Source: JANMDS01 sp031430575 (GTDB lineage: Bacteria; Pseudomonadota; Gammaproteobacteria; Burkholderiales; Casimicrobiaceae). From it: a DNA stretch of 64,000 nt. The stretch spans positions 52,022-116,021 of the forward strand of contig JANPBT010000015.1 of the NCBI GenBank assembly GCA_031430575.1. Reading direction: 5' to 3'. A model generated the notes under the pieces. It had not been told where the DNA came from. It worked only from the letters and a program-made list of their open reading frames with translations, and made no database searches. Each line of letters begins with the position of its first letter. The stretch's first letter is position 1. This document shows, piece by piece, positions 43,302 to 51,679 of the stretch. A program made the translations under genes and the position numbers.

Positions 43302-44452
43302 CGTGCACCTACGCGAAAAATAGCATCGCCGTCGACGACAGAAATGAGCTTGACAGCGCGTCGTTGCACTTGCGCGAGCGATTCCCATTCAATCATCTGG
43401 GTCGCAGGCAGATAGCGCACGCCCCTGCGCGCAAGCACGAAGACGGTATCGCCTTCCGCTAACACATCGCTCGCAGGCAACCCATCGTCGGCCAAGTGTA
43501 TGCGGGCGCGACGCGGCGCGAGCGCGAGTGCAATTTCGTGGCCACGACCATCCCGGCTCCAGACATGCACTTTGCTCGTGGCAGCGGTATCGGTAAGCGC
43601 GACTTGTAAGGCGGCAGCACTGCGCCCGAGCACCACGCCCGAGGCCGTGCGCGTCGCCTCATCGAGCCCGGCGCGGCGCACGAGCTCAGTAAAAGATGCC
43701 AAAGCGGCGAAGATTAAAAACAGCGCCGTGACGGCAGGCTTTGCGCCAATCCCGCGCGCGCTGACCCACGCTAATGCGCCTAATACAAGCGCTGTGATCA
43801 GCGTGATCCAGGAAAGTGGCCAAACGCGATAGGCTTGGGCGAGTGCTTCTTGACCAGGAAGCGGTCTTGAAAGCGCAAATTGCGTCGCCCCGGTCCAGGT
43901 TTCAACCCGCGTCTCCAGCCGATCTGCGATTAGTTTTGCCGACATCAGCGGCAATGGAAGATTACCCGGATGCCCAGCCTGCACGCCGACGCCGGAGATA
44001 TTGCCCCGCCATCCTTTATGACTCGCAAGCGAAACGCGCTCGGCCAACGCGAGACCGCCTTGTAGCTCTAGGCGCTGGGTGACCGCTGGCTCTTGATCAT
44101 TGCGCCAAATAAAAGCGATCCGATGGGCGGGATCGCGCTCTTGAAATTGCAGTAAAACGACCGGAAACTGCGCCGCAGGTATTTTGATATTTTCGATTGC
44201 GGCGACCGTCGAGGCGCGCTGCCCGCCGACCTCACGCGTGGGCAAGAGCAGCCCGCGTCCAAGCGTGCGCGCTTCGAAACCGCGGGCACCAAATTGATCG
44301 CCATACCAGATCATATCGGGCGGACCGGAGTGGGGGGCGCGGGCGAGCGTCCAAAGTGCAAAAAAAATAAGCAGCGCCGCGGTGATAAACGCCGCCGCGC
44401 GCGCGGGATGGGCGGCGATTTGCGCGCGCCACGAAAGTGCATGAGATGCCAT
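43298..44452 (-). CDS. membrane protein with extracytoplasmic domain, unknown function
   Basis: 384 residues from ATG 44452 (MASHALSWRAQIAAH); an upstream start at 44512 is open but would crowd the divergent asparagine-synthase gene. It has one membrane helix near 20-38 (AAAFITAALLIFFALWTLA), a beta-rich domain, then two more helices near 222-270 (LSWITLITALVLGALAWVSA and ALFLIFAALASF), and a C-terminal beta domain. A motif copy encodes IPAAQF near residue 91. It is coupled (ATGA) to the polytopic TPR protein. The layout is like that of the protein at 32402-33607. Function unknown. Confidence 0.6.
   Translation of the reverse strand: MASHALSWRAQIAAHPARAAAFITAALLIFFALWTLARAPHSGPPDMIWYGDQFGARGFEARTLGRGLLLPTREVGGQRASTVAAIENIKIPAAQFPVVLLQFQERDPAHRIAFIWRNDQEPAVTQRLELQGGLALAERVSLASHKGWRGNISGVGVQAGHPGNLPLPLMSAKLIADRLETRVETWTGATQFALSRPLPGQEALAQAYRVWPLSWITLITALVLGALAWVSARGIGAKPAVTALFLIFAALASFTELVRRAGLDEATRTASGVVLGRSAAALQVALTDTAATSKVHVWSRDGRGHEIALALAPRRARIHLADDGLPASDVLAEGDTVFVLARRGVRYLPATQMIEWESLAQVQRRAVKLISVVDGDAIFRVGAR
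44168..44181 (-). repeat. dispersed motif copy in gene 43298-44452
   Basis: Exact core; the minus-strand gene reads it as IPAAQF. Confidence 0.95.
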
Positions 44453-44537
44453 AGAAACGCATTGTACGAAGCGGCGCGCGTGCCGCCACCAAATCCGAGA
44501 TAATGGCGGCATTAAAAACTAAAGAAAAATTCACACG

Positions 44538-46502
44538 ATGTGTGGCATTGCAGGCTTTATAGATGTGCACCGGGGCGTTACAGAGCTGGAGCACGTGGCG
44601 CGACAGATGACTGCGCGCATCCCCCATCGTGGCCCCGATAGCGATGGTCATTGGTTTGATCGTGACCATGGGCTCGCCCTTGGGCATCGGCGGCTCGCGA
44701 TCGTCGATCTCTCGCCTGCGGGCGCGCAACCGATGGCCAGCCATAGCGGTCGATTTCAGATCGTCTTTAATGGCGAGATCTATAACCATGTGCAATTGCG
44801 GCAAAAAGTAGAGCAATCTGCGCCGCAGGTAAAGGGCACTTGGCGTGGTCATTCCGATACTGAAATCATGCTCGAAGCGTTTGAGCTTTGGGGCGTGGAG
44901 CGGGCGCTGAAAGAGATGGTCGGTATGTGGGCCATGGCGCTTTGGGATCGCAAAGAGCGTACGCTTACTTTCAGCAGAGACCGCATGGGCGAGAAGCCTC
45001 TCTACTACGGCTACGTAAACGGTGCGCTTTTATTTGGTAGCGAGCTGAAATCTTTTAATGCGTTTCCACAGTTCAAACCAACCACTGATTTCGGCGCACT
45101 GGCGCTGCATTTGCGCTATTCCTGCATCGGGGGCGAACGTACGATTTTCCAGGGCATCCATAAATTAGCGCCCGGCACATTGCGCACTTTTACGCTGGGC
45201 GATTTGCAAAAGGGAGACATACCTGCGGCGCAGATTTACTGGAATTTACGCTCTGCGATTGAAGCCCCCGTATTTAAAGGGTCGCCAGAAGATGCGGTCG
45301 ATGCGGTTGAGAAATCGTTGTCCACTGCAATTGCCGATCAGATGTCGGCAGACGTACCTGTGGGTGCATTTTTATCGGGTGGCGTTGATTCTTCAACGGT
45401 TGTCGCGCTCATGCAGAAGCAAAGCAAGCGGCCTGTGCGCACTTTTTCGATTGGTTTCCACGAAAAAGGCTACAACGAAGCCCAGCACGCGAAACTGGTT
45501 GCGGCGCATCTCAAGACTGAGCATACCGAGCTTTATGTCACCCGCGAAGAAATGCAGGCCGTCGTCCCGCGCTTACCGCAAATGTATGATGAGCCGTTTG
45601 CGGATGCCTCGCAAATACCCACGTTTTTAGTTTCGCAGATGACCCGGCAGCATGTGACCGTGAGCCTCTCAGGCGATGCCGGTGATGAGCTTTTCGCAGG
45701 CTATTCACGCCATGCGTATGCGCATCAAATGTGGGGCAAACTCAACGCTATTCCGCGCGGTTTACGCTTGGGCGCGGCGGGCGCGCTTAATGCCGTGCCT
45801 GCAGGAATATGGCAAGCGGCGCTCGCCATTCCGCGCGCGCTAGCACCTGACGCGCGCAAGAAGTTTTTCACTTCCGCTAAGGTTGCGCAGTTTGCCGACA
45901 TACTCGGCACTGAAAACGAGATGGAAGCGTATAGCCGCTTTATCTCGCTCGGGAATCCCGCGCAATTGCTCGAGGGCGTGCCAGAGCCGCTCTCGATCCA
46001 GCGCGATTTTGAGCGTTGGCCACGGGTAGCCGATTTAGGCACGCGCTTGGCAGCGGTCGATGCCTTGAGCTATTTAGTGGATGACATTTTGGTGAAGGTA
46101 GATCGCGCGAGCATGGCCGTCAGCCTTGAATCGCGGGTGCCGATGCTCGATCATCGATTTGTCGAGCTTGCGTTTTCGATTCCGTTCTCGATGAAAGAGC
46201 GCGATGGCCAAAGTAAGTGGGCGTTGCGGCAAGTGCTTTATCGGCACGTACCGCGTGAGCTCGTTGATCGTCCTAAGCAGGGTTTTGGCGTTCCGCTTGG
46301 CGCGTGGCTACGAGGGCCCTTGCGTGATTGGGCGGAGAGCTTAATTGCGCCGCAGGTATTGAAGGCGTATGCACCTTTCAACGTGGCGAACGTGCGAGGG
46401 CTTTGGAGCGAGCACCTCGCAGGCAGCAAAGACAATTCACCCGCCTTATGGAATGTGTTGATGTTTCAAGCGTGGGCGCAATCGCGCACACAGCCGACCT
46501 AA
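44538..46502 (+). CDS. asnB: asparagine synthase-like glutamine amidotransferase
   Basis: 654 residues. The N-terminal glutaminase domain starts with nucleophile Cys2 (MCGIAGFIDV), followed by IPHRGPDSDGHW and FNGEIYN. The synthase domain has the ATP-pyrophosphatase loop AFLSGGVDSSTVVALM and SGDAGDELFAGYSRH. It makes asparagine from aspartate, or amidates a glycan or peptide; relatives of this length occur in exosortase-linked exopolysaccharide loci. Three motif copies lie inside: SAPQV near 93, IPAAQI near 228 and IAPQV near 603, the highest number for one gene in the window. The first extends a surface loop of the glutaminase domain. Confidence 0.93.
   Translation: MCGIAGFIDVHRGVTELEHVARQMTARIPHRGPDSDGHWFDRDHGLALGHRRLAIVDLSPAGAQPMASHSGRFQIVFNGEIYNHVQLRQKVEQSAPQVKGTWRGHSDTEIMLEAFELWGVERALKEMVGMWAMALWDRKERTLTFSRDRMGEKPLYYGYVNGALLFGSELKSFNAFPQFKPTTDFGALALHLRYSCIGGERTIFQGIHKLAPGTLRTFTLGDLQKGDIPAAQIYWNLRSAIEAPVFKGSPEDAVDAVEKSLSTAIADQMSADVPVGAFLSGGVDSSTVVALMQKQSKRPVRTFSIGFHEKGYNEAQHAKLVAAHLKTEHTELYVTREEMQAVVPRLPQMYDEPFADASQIPTFLVSQMTRQHVTVSLSGDAGDELFAGYSRHAYAHQMWGKLNAIPRGLRLGAAGALNAVPAGIWQAALAIPRALAPDARKKFFTSAKVAQFADILGTENEMEAYSRFISLGNPAQLLEGVPEPLSIQRDFERWPRVADLGTRLAAVDALSYLVDDILVKVDRASMAVSLESRVPMLDHRFVELAFSIPFSMKERDGQSKWALRQVLYRHVPRELVDRPKQGFGVPLGAWLRGPLRDWAESLIAPQVLKAYAPFNVANVRGLWSEHLAGSKDNSPALWNVLMFQAWAQSRTQPT
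44818..44831 (-). repeat. dispersed motif copy in asnB (first)
   Basis: Exact core, read as SAPQV in the glutaminase domain. Confidence 0.95.
45220..45233 (+). repeat. dispersed motif copy in asnB (second)
   Basis: Exact core, read as IPAAQI before the synthase domain. Confidence 0.95.
46345..46358 (-). repeat. dispersed motif copy in asnB (third)
   Basis: One mismatch at the outer end (C to T). Read as IAPQV. Confidence 0.9.
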
Positions 46503-46521
46503 TTTTCGTAGCGTTTGCGTT

Positions 46522-47400
46522 TCAAAATGGGTCGTGCGCGAGCCCGCCCATTTTGAAGAAGAGCCGCATATCATCAATATCCATCCGATAGCGCCACGGC
46601 AAGCGTGCGCGCAGCGCCTTGAATTGCGAGCGCAGCTCCGGCGAAGCGGGCTTTGCTGCGGTTTGCAAAACGTTTAGTAATGGCACGCCAAATGTTTTGA
46701 AGTGTTGCACGCCTTCGGGCAAATACTGCGCGGCAAGCGTTTTGAGTTCTGACGCTAAAAATGCCGCACGCAGCGAACGCTCGTAATCCAGCCAAAATAA
46801 ATGCAAGTGCGGGAATCTTGGCTCATTCATATACGCAAAATAAATCACTGATTTGAGCGACTTCAATCGTCCAAAATCAGTAATGTAAACGGCGCCTCCG
46901 GGCTTGATTACGCGCGCAATTTCCTTAAAGCAGGCCGTCAGCAATTCCGCGCGCGGCAAATGGTGGAGCGCCATGGTGCTGATGACGGCGTCTACGCTGG
47001 CGGTTTCAACGCTTGACAGCTGCGTAATGTCCCCGTGCTCTAGCGTCACGTTGCTGAGTGCTTGCGTGGCCAAATGCGCGCGGCCCTGACTTAGCATGGT
47101 TGTGGATAAATCAATGCCGCGAAATTGGGCGTTTGGATTGAATTGCGCCACTTGCGCGAGCTGCACTGCAGGGCCGCAGCCGAGATCGAGCACTGTTTTC
47201 GCGCCTGAAATGACCTGCGAAATGCGCGCTGTATGAAAAAGATAGGCAGCAGACATTACGCTATCAATTCGGCCTGCTTCTTCATAAGCCGCAACTTGCT
47301 CGGGGCCATCCATCACAAGATCGGGCTCAGGCTCGCGCGGGAGAGTCCGGGCGACGATAAGCTCGCGCAAAAGCGTCGGCATCATGGAGGGACGTGGCAT
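46522..47400 (-). CDS. class I SAM-dependent methyltransferase
   Basis: 292 residues. Motif I is VLDLGCGPAVQLAQVAQF, followed by GIDLSTTMLSQGRAHL, VTLEHGDITQL and VDAVISTMALHHLPRAELL, then IKPGGAVYITDF. A helical N-terminal region of about 60 residues precedes it. The C-terminus (LPWRYRMDIDDMRLFFKMGG) is outside the usual fold. The substrate is unknown; it is convergent with the asparagine-synthase gene. It contains no motif copy. Confidence 0.9.
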   Translation of the reverse strand: MPRPSMMPTLLRELIVARTLPREPEPDLVMDGPEQVAAYEEAGRIDSVMSAAYLFHTARISQVISGAKTVLDLGCGPAVQLAQVAQFNPNAQFRGIDLSTTMLSQGRAHLATQALSNVTLEHGDITQLSSVETASVDAVISTMALHHLPRAELLTACFKEIARVIKPGGAVYITDFGRLKSLKSVIYFAYMNEPRFPHLHLFWLDYERSLRAAFLASELKTLAAQYLPEGVQHFKTFGVPLLNVLQTAAKPASPELRSQFKALRARLPWRYRMDIDDMRLFFKMGGLAHDPF

Positions 47401-47432
47401 AGAAAGTTCGCGGAAAAATTAAAACAATGAAA

Positions 47433-47462
47433 AAGGGCTTCTTAGTTTCCCAAGAAGCCCTT
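47433..47462 (-). terminator. intrinsic terminator
   Basis: Eleven-base stem AAGGGCTTCTT/AAGAAGCCCTT with an eight-base loop. On the minus strand it is followed by TTTTTCATT. It ends transcription of the second VPVPG-CTERM gene before the methyltransferase gene. Confidence 0.88.
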
Positions 47463-47506
47463 AACAAAGCAAGTAGTTTTCGCGGAGCGGAAACTTACGC
47501 GCGGTA

Positions 47507-48358
47507 TTAGCCTACGCGACGCTTGAAACCTAACAAACCGAGGCCAAGACCCAAGAGCACGACGATTCCAGGCACTGGAACTTTCTGCACATTCAGGGTG
47601 AAATTGACGTCATCAAACGAGTCAAACGGTGAGGTTGCTCCATTTTTTCCAAGCAAACTTCCTGAACCGCATGAAGTGACTTGAACGATCCCAACGCCAT
47701 TGAAACAATCAACAGTGCCGAGCGTCATCAGCGTGTTGTTGGTGACGACGTTAAGACCCACGTTGAATCCGCCGCCATTACCTGGCACGGGGATCGCACC
47801 GATCAAAGCAATATTATTGGATACCGCTTGAGCAAGCCAGTGACCGACGGAGAAGGTCGCCCACAGCGAGCCGTCCGTTGCCGTACCGATCAAGGTGGCC
47901 AATGAGCCTGGCGCACCGATGCGAGCGTAATCTGGCGTTGTATCTTCATACATCCATACCGCAATGCCGCTTGCGTCTGTGGCTGCAAATTGGAATTGCC
48001 ACTGGCCACCTACTAGCGCAGCCCCGACAACTGTGACGTCAAAGTAGCCCGTCAGTTCATTTACGCCGCCAGTACCCAGAAGGTTGGTGCCGCCGCCAGC
48101 AAGCGCCTCGATAGACTCAATGTTGAAAGTACCGACCAGCCGATCACCCTGCTCGACTAAGCAGTCCCGCACCGTGGGGGTATCCGAAATACCACTGCAG
48201 GTAGACCCATCGCGGTTGACGAGGTATTCCGCACTGTTGTCGGACAGCAAGTTACGGCCACCGAAAAACGAATCTGCTAAAGGTGCTGCAGAAGCGGAAA
48301 CAGCGCCAAGTGCTGCCAGACACACCGCCGCTAGCTGGATTTTAAAAGTATTTTTCAT
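47507..48358 (-). CDS. secreted protein with PEP-CTERM-like (VPVPG) sorting signal
   Basis: 283 residues. The signal peptide (IQLAAVCLAALGAVSASA) is preceded by a GGGGAG ribosome site. The mature part is a beta-rich domain with four Cys (GSTCSGIS, VRDCLVEQ, VDCFNGVG, TSCGSGS). The C-terminus is VPVPGIVVLLGLGLGLLGFK plus RRVG, the same variant sorting signal as in the gene at 40236. A sigma-54 promoter lies about 40-55 bases upstream. Both proteins should be anchored and processed by an exosortase encoded elsewhere. It contains no motif copy. Confidence 0.88.
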   Translation of the reverse strand: MKNTFKIQLAAVCLAALGAVSASAAPLADSFFGGRNLLSDNSAEYLVNRDGSTCSGISDTPTVRDCLVEQGDRLVGTFNIESIEALAGGGTNLLGTGGVNELTGYFDVTVVGAALVGGQWQFQFAATDASGIAVWMYEDTTPDYARIGAPGSLATLIGTATDGSLWATFSVGHWLAQAVSNNIALIGAIPVPGNGGGFNVGLNVVTNNTLMTLGTVDCFNGVGIVQVTSCGSGSLLGKNGATSPFDSFDDVNFTLNVQKVPVPGIVVLLGLGLGLLGFKRRVG

Positions 48359-48397
48359 ACAAACTCCCCAAAAAATTTAACAGATGTTGATACCTAA

Positions 48398-48412
48398 GCA
48401 TGATTCGAGCCA
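48398..48412 (-). promoter_or_regulatory. sigma-54 promoter of second VPVPG-CTERM gene
   Basis: On the minus strand TGGCTC, GAATC, ATGC follows the -24/-12 consensus and shares the frame TGGC-C-GA---ATGCTT with the promoter at 40181. It lies 40 bases before the ATG. Confidence 0.78.
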
Positions 48413-49006
48413 GTTTTAAAAAATTATAACTATCATATAGTTAAGAAGCATACATCCAACTGAATATGAGAAATTTCATTTCGTGTGTAAGCCCAATCGA
48501 CACCGTCTTTTGGTGGAGACTAAATCGTGAACGGAGCGGTGTTTTGCAACTTCATTTGCATCTTGCCACTAACCTCATAATTTTATTGATGTTTTTTCTG
48601 ACGGCTCTGTTTGTCAGATCAACCCAACTTAGGATCATGGTATTCGCATAAGATCATCGATCTCAACGGGTGTAAAAAAAATCGACAAATGTTCGAGTCA
48701 TTGATGCGCTCCGCAATATGACTCCATAATGCGACAGATGCATTTTATGACGTCTCCAGCGTATTACATGTATTTTTTATGCCCTGGTCCTAGAGCGCTG
48801 GATTGAAATTTGCTTAGGAACTGCTGCCGAAATCTTCTAAACTTCACCATACAGGAACGCAAATGCATAATCAAAAGAGCATACGGTCGAGACTCGTTTT
48901 TACGGGCATGTAATTTTGTAGGTAAGATAGCGAGAAGGTTGTGGTCACACGTGTCTCTGCGTGTGCCACTGAGCCTGTCTTTAAGTCGACTTATAAAAAT
49001 GAGAAC
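48413..49006. other. AT-rich intergenic region
   Basis: About 590 bases with no convincing gene. Near the right end (48941-48969) an imperfect inverted repeat GTGGTCACACG ... GCGTGTGCCAC lies about 40 bases before the acyltransferase start and may be an operator or hairpin. No sigma-54 element was found on the plus strand. The rest shows nothing I can support. Confidence 0.4.
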
Positions 49007-49795
49007 ATGCACGTGAATAGCGAAAACGATACCGTAATTCGCCGAAAGCATTTTGCCGACCGATTTCAACGATTAGTCGAGGAGTTCCACATGTATTTCC
49101 AGGTCGTACATGCGAACACACGCGAGACGCGCGAAGACGCCTACCGCATCCGTCACCAAGTGTATTGCGAGGAGTTTGGTTGGGAGCCTCGCTATGAGAC
49201 GGGGATGGAGGTCGATGAATTTGACGCCCAGTCCGCGCATGTACTTTTAAAAAGTGCCGACGGCAGCGATTCTGTTGGCAGCATGCGTTTGGTTCGCGCC
49301 AGTTTCGAAGGTAAAAGCCGTGCATTACCGATTGAGCGTGCGCTTGGCAAATCAATCGCGGAGATGGCTGATGTGTTGCGCATTGCGGATCGCGGCGCTA
49401 TCGCTGAGATTTCGCGTCTTGCTATCGTTTCTGATTTTCGGCGACGTCGCAGTGATGCCCCGATCGGCGTAACTGCGGTGCCCCCGACGCAGCGGCTCGA
49501 TTCCCGGCATGATCGTTTTCCGTTTCTCACCATGGGGCTTTATCTTGGCGGCATGGCGGTTGCGCATCGCCAAGGGTTACGACATTTTGTGATGCTGATG
49601 GAGCCTAAGTTGTCGCGCCATCTAAATGTGATCGGTTTTGTAAATCACACCATCGGCGAGCCCATTGAGCACCATGGCGTGCGGATTCCTGCGATGTTTG
49701 ATATGGACGAGACAATTTCCCGATTTCGTCCGCCGATTCGCGCGCTCTATGACGACATTCTCCGTTCGATCACGCCCCTTCGCGGCTTGCATTAA
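49007..49795 (+). CDS. PEP-CTERM/exosortase-associated N-acyl amino acid synthase-like acyltransferase
   Basis: 262 residues from ATG 49007 (MHVNSENDTVI); an open frame extends upstream to 48941 without ribosome-site support. It has the GNAT fold related to LuxI-type acyl-homoserine lactone synthases: YRIRHQVYCEEFGWEPRYETG, EVDEFDAQSAHVLL, VGSMRLVRA, AEISRLAIVSDFRRR. Members of this exosortase-associated family make long-chain N-acyl amino acids. Two VPVPG-CTERM genes nearby support that link. It is followed by an E1-like and a convergent nitroreductase-like gene. No motif copy. Confidence 0.88.
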   Translation: MHVNSENDTVIRRKHFADRFQRLVEEFHMYFQVVHANTRETREDAYRIRHQVYCEEFGWEPRYETGMEVDEFDAQSAHVLLKSADGSDSVGSMRLVRASFEGKSRALPIERALGKSIAEMADVLRIADRGAIAEISRLAIVSDFRRRRSDAPIGVTAVPPTQRLDSRHDRFPFLTMGLYLGGMAVAHRQGLRHFVMLMEPKLSRHLNVIGFVNHTIGEPIEHHGVRIPAMFDMDETISRFRPPIRALYDDILRSITPLRGLH

Positions 49796-49815
49796 TTTAT
49801 TGAACGTAGCGCGAA

Positions 49816-50670
49816 ATGTTTGATTATGCCGAAGCATTTTCGCGCAATATCGGCTGGGTTACGCGCGCCGAACAAGTGCAGCTTTCTGCCAAGCGCATTG
49901 CGATTGCGGGAGTCGGCGGTGTTGGCGGCTTTCACGCGCAAGCGTTGGCACGTTTAGGCGTTCAGCACTTTTCAATTGCCGATCCAGACATTTTTGAAGT
50001 TGCTAATTTCAATCGGCAGGCTGGTGCTTTAATCTCGACCGGCGGACTCTCAAAAGTTGCGGTGACCGAGCGCATACTTCGCGACATAAATCCTCAGGTA
50101 CAAGTGCGATCCATCGATGGCCCGGTTGACGCAGGCAATATCGATGTATTTCTGCAAGGCGTTGATCTCTACGTAGATGGGCTGGATTTTTTTGCGTTCG
50201 ATGCCCGCCGTTTAGTCTTTGCCCGTTGTCGTGAAAAAGGCATTCCAGTCGTAACTGCCGCACCGATTGGCATGGGCGCAGCGGTTTTGGTTTTTACGGC
50301 GCAAAGTATGAGCGCAGACGATTACTTTGGCTTCGCGCATACACCGCGCGAGGCGTGGCCAATCCAATTTTTGATTGGGCTCGCACCCGCACTTTTGCAT
50401 CGTGGCTACTTGGTTGATCCAACCACTGTTGATCTCGCAGCACAACGTGGACCATCAACTGTGATGGCGTGCCATATTTGCGCGGGCGTTGCGGTAACTG
50501 AGGCGCTCAAGCTGCTGTTAAATCGCGGCAATGTGCGGGTCGCACCGCGTGGTTATCAATTTGATGCGTTTACCAATCGCATCGCGCGAACGTGGCGACC
50601 TGGCGGCTTTCGCAATCCTCTGCAGCAAATCGCGCTAGCGGTAGGGCGGCGGCAGCTTAAGAAGGGCTAA
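49816..50670 (+). CDS. ThiF/MoeB (E1-like) adenylyltransferase
   Basis: 284 residues. The nucleotide-binding loop is IAIAGVGGVGGFHAQALARLG, followed by FSIADPDIFEVANFNRQAG with the Asp and the Arg that contact ATP, and VDGLDFFAFDARRLVF. The CxxC zinc pairs of MoeB/ThiF are absent; a Cys pair occurs only as MACHICAG. It probably activates a carboxylate by adenylation (a small protein tail, peptide, or acyl amino acid). It lies 20 bases after the acyltransferase gene in the same direction, so the two are likely co-transcribed. Substrate unknown. No motif copy. Confidence 0.88.
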   Translation: MFDYAEAFSRNIGWVTRAEQVQLSAKRIAIAGVGGVGGFHAQALARLGVQHFSIADPDIFEVANFNRQAGALISTGGLSKVAVTERILRDINPQVQVRSIDGPVDAGNIDVFLQGVDLYVDGLDFFAFDARRLVFARCREKGIPVVTAAPIGMGAAVLVFTAQSMSADDYFGFAHTPREAWPIQFLIGLAPALLHRGYLVDPTTVDLAAQRGPSTVMACHICAGVAVTEALKLLLNRGNVRVAPRGYQFDAFTNRIARTWRPGGFRNPLQQIALAVGRRQLKKG

Positions 50671-51679
50671 GCAACTTCTCAACTGCGAGCCGCAGCGAAC
50701 GTACCGGTTTTTTTCGTGCCACGCCGACCCGCAATACGATGTGCACCATCTCATCGGGCGCGAGCCCGAGCGTTGCATTTAACGCATCAAAATCGCGCGC
50801 AACTAGAGATCCATCGTCCGATTGTCCCGCATGAATATGCGGAAAAAAGCTGCCTGGCGACAAAACGTACCAAGGGTGAGCAGCGAGCTGATCGGCATTG
50901 AGTTGCGACCACAATTCGATCATTGCCGCGCCCGCATTTCGGGTCGGGGTAAGGCTTTTTTTGCCAACAATGATCAAAACTGCGCCGCAGGTATTAAACA
51001 AATCGGCTTCTGCTTTTGCCATGATGGCAGCAATGCCGAAACGGTGGAGCGATTGCGCGCGCGGCCACGGTGAAATCCACCGCATAAACGATTGACCTCC
51101 TGGCGGTAAGTGCAGGGTCGCCGCATCCAAACCATCCCCTTGCGCGACCTCCTCATCAGAAAAGCGCAAACTACCCATGAGTGATTCATGTTGTTTTTGG
51201 TTGCGGAATCGATGGGCTGAAAGCGTGCGTACGTAGCGGCCTACTGCGCGAATTTTTTCTCGGTCATGGAGCGCAACGATGCGGGTATCAGCAGTGATCG
51301 CCGCGGCCGAAACCTGCGGCCCCTCGACTTTAAGCGTTTTGTAGGGATGGCGGTTGGTATGCCGCTGTAAAAAAATTGCCGCAGCGCGCGGCGGTGCATC
51401 GGGCAAGATGGCCGTGAAATACGATGGGTTGCCCGCGGGATCAAAATCGTTGATTTCTGCGCCGCAGGTATGCAGCATATGCGCCATCGCGCCAATGGAA
51501 AGCAAGGTTGCATGCGCGTGCGCATCAAAGAGAGGTGACGCCGCGCGCAGCTTATAGCTGACTGTCATTGCATGCCCGCGCACATCAAACTGCCACGGCT
51601 GGCTGTTGTCCGCTGAGGGAGTTGTTGCAGCGAGTGCGAGCCATTGATCGAGATTATCTTGACGCAGCACAGGACTCAT
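50657..51679 (-). CDS. nitroreductase-family flavoprotein
   Basis: 340 residues. The N-terminal LAATTPSADNSQPWQFDV matches the FMN-binding start of the nitroreductase fold (usual SxxNxQPW), and the end MVHIVLRVGVARKKPVRS corresponds to the family C-terminal Gly/Arg segment that contacts FMN. At 340 residues it is about 120 longer than simple nitroreductases, like BluB/thiazole-oxidase or Acg-type relatives. Two reversed motif copies encode HTCGAEI near 70 and NTCGAVL near 230. It is convergent with the E1-like gene, overlapping by 14 bases. E1-like plus nitroreductase-like pairs are known in azole-forming peptide pathways, but no precursor peptide is visible. Confidence 0.82.
   Translation of the reverse strand: MSPVLRQDNLDQWLALAATTPSADNSQPWQFDVRGHAMTVSYKLRAASPLFDAHAHATLLSIGAMAHMLHTCGAEINDFDPAGNPSYFTAILPDAPPRAAAIFLQRHTNRHPYKTLKVEGPQVSAAAITADTRIVALHDREKIRAVGRYVRTLSAHRFRNQKQHESLMGSLRFSDEEVAQGDGLDAATLHLPPGGQSFMRWISPWPRAQSLHRFGIAAIMAKAEADLFNTCGAVLIIVGKKSLTPTRNAGAAMIELWSQLNADQLAAHPWYVLSPGSFFPHIHAGQSDDGSLVARDFDALNATLGLAPDEMVHIVLRVGVARKKPVRSLRLAVEKLLSPS
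50980..50993 (-). repeat. dispersed motif copy in nitroreductase gene (second in protein)
   Basis: Exact core; the minus-strand gene reads it as NTCGAV. Confidence 0.95.
51457..51470 (-). repeat. dispersed motif copy in nitroreductase gene (first in protein)
   Basis: Exact core; the minus-strand gene reads it as HTCGAE. Confidence 0.95.

Noticed and set aside
48466..48651. Open frame with a hydrophobic stretch upstream of the acyltransferase
   Set aside because: No ribosome site and AT-rich by chance; not supported.
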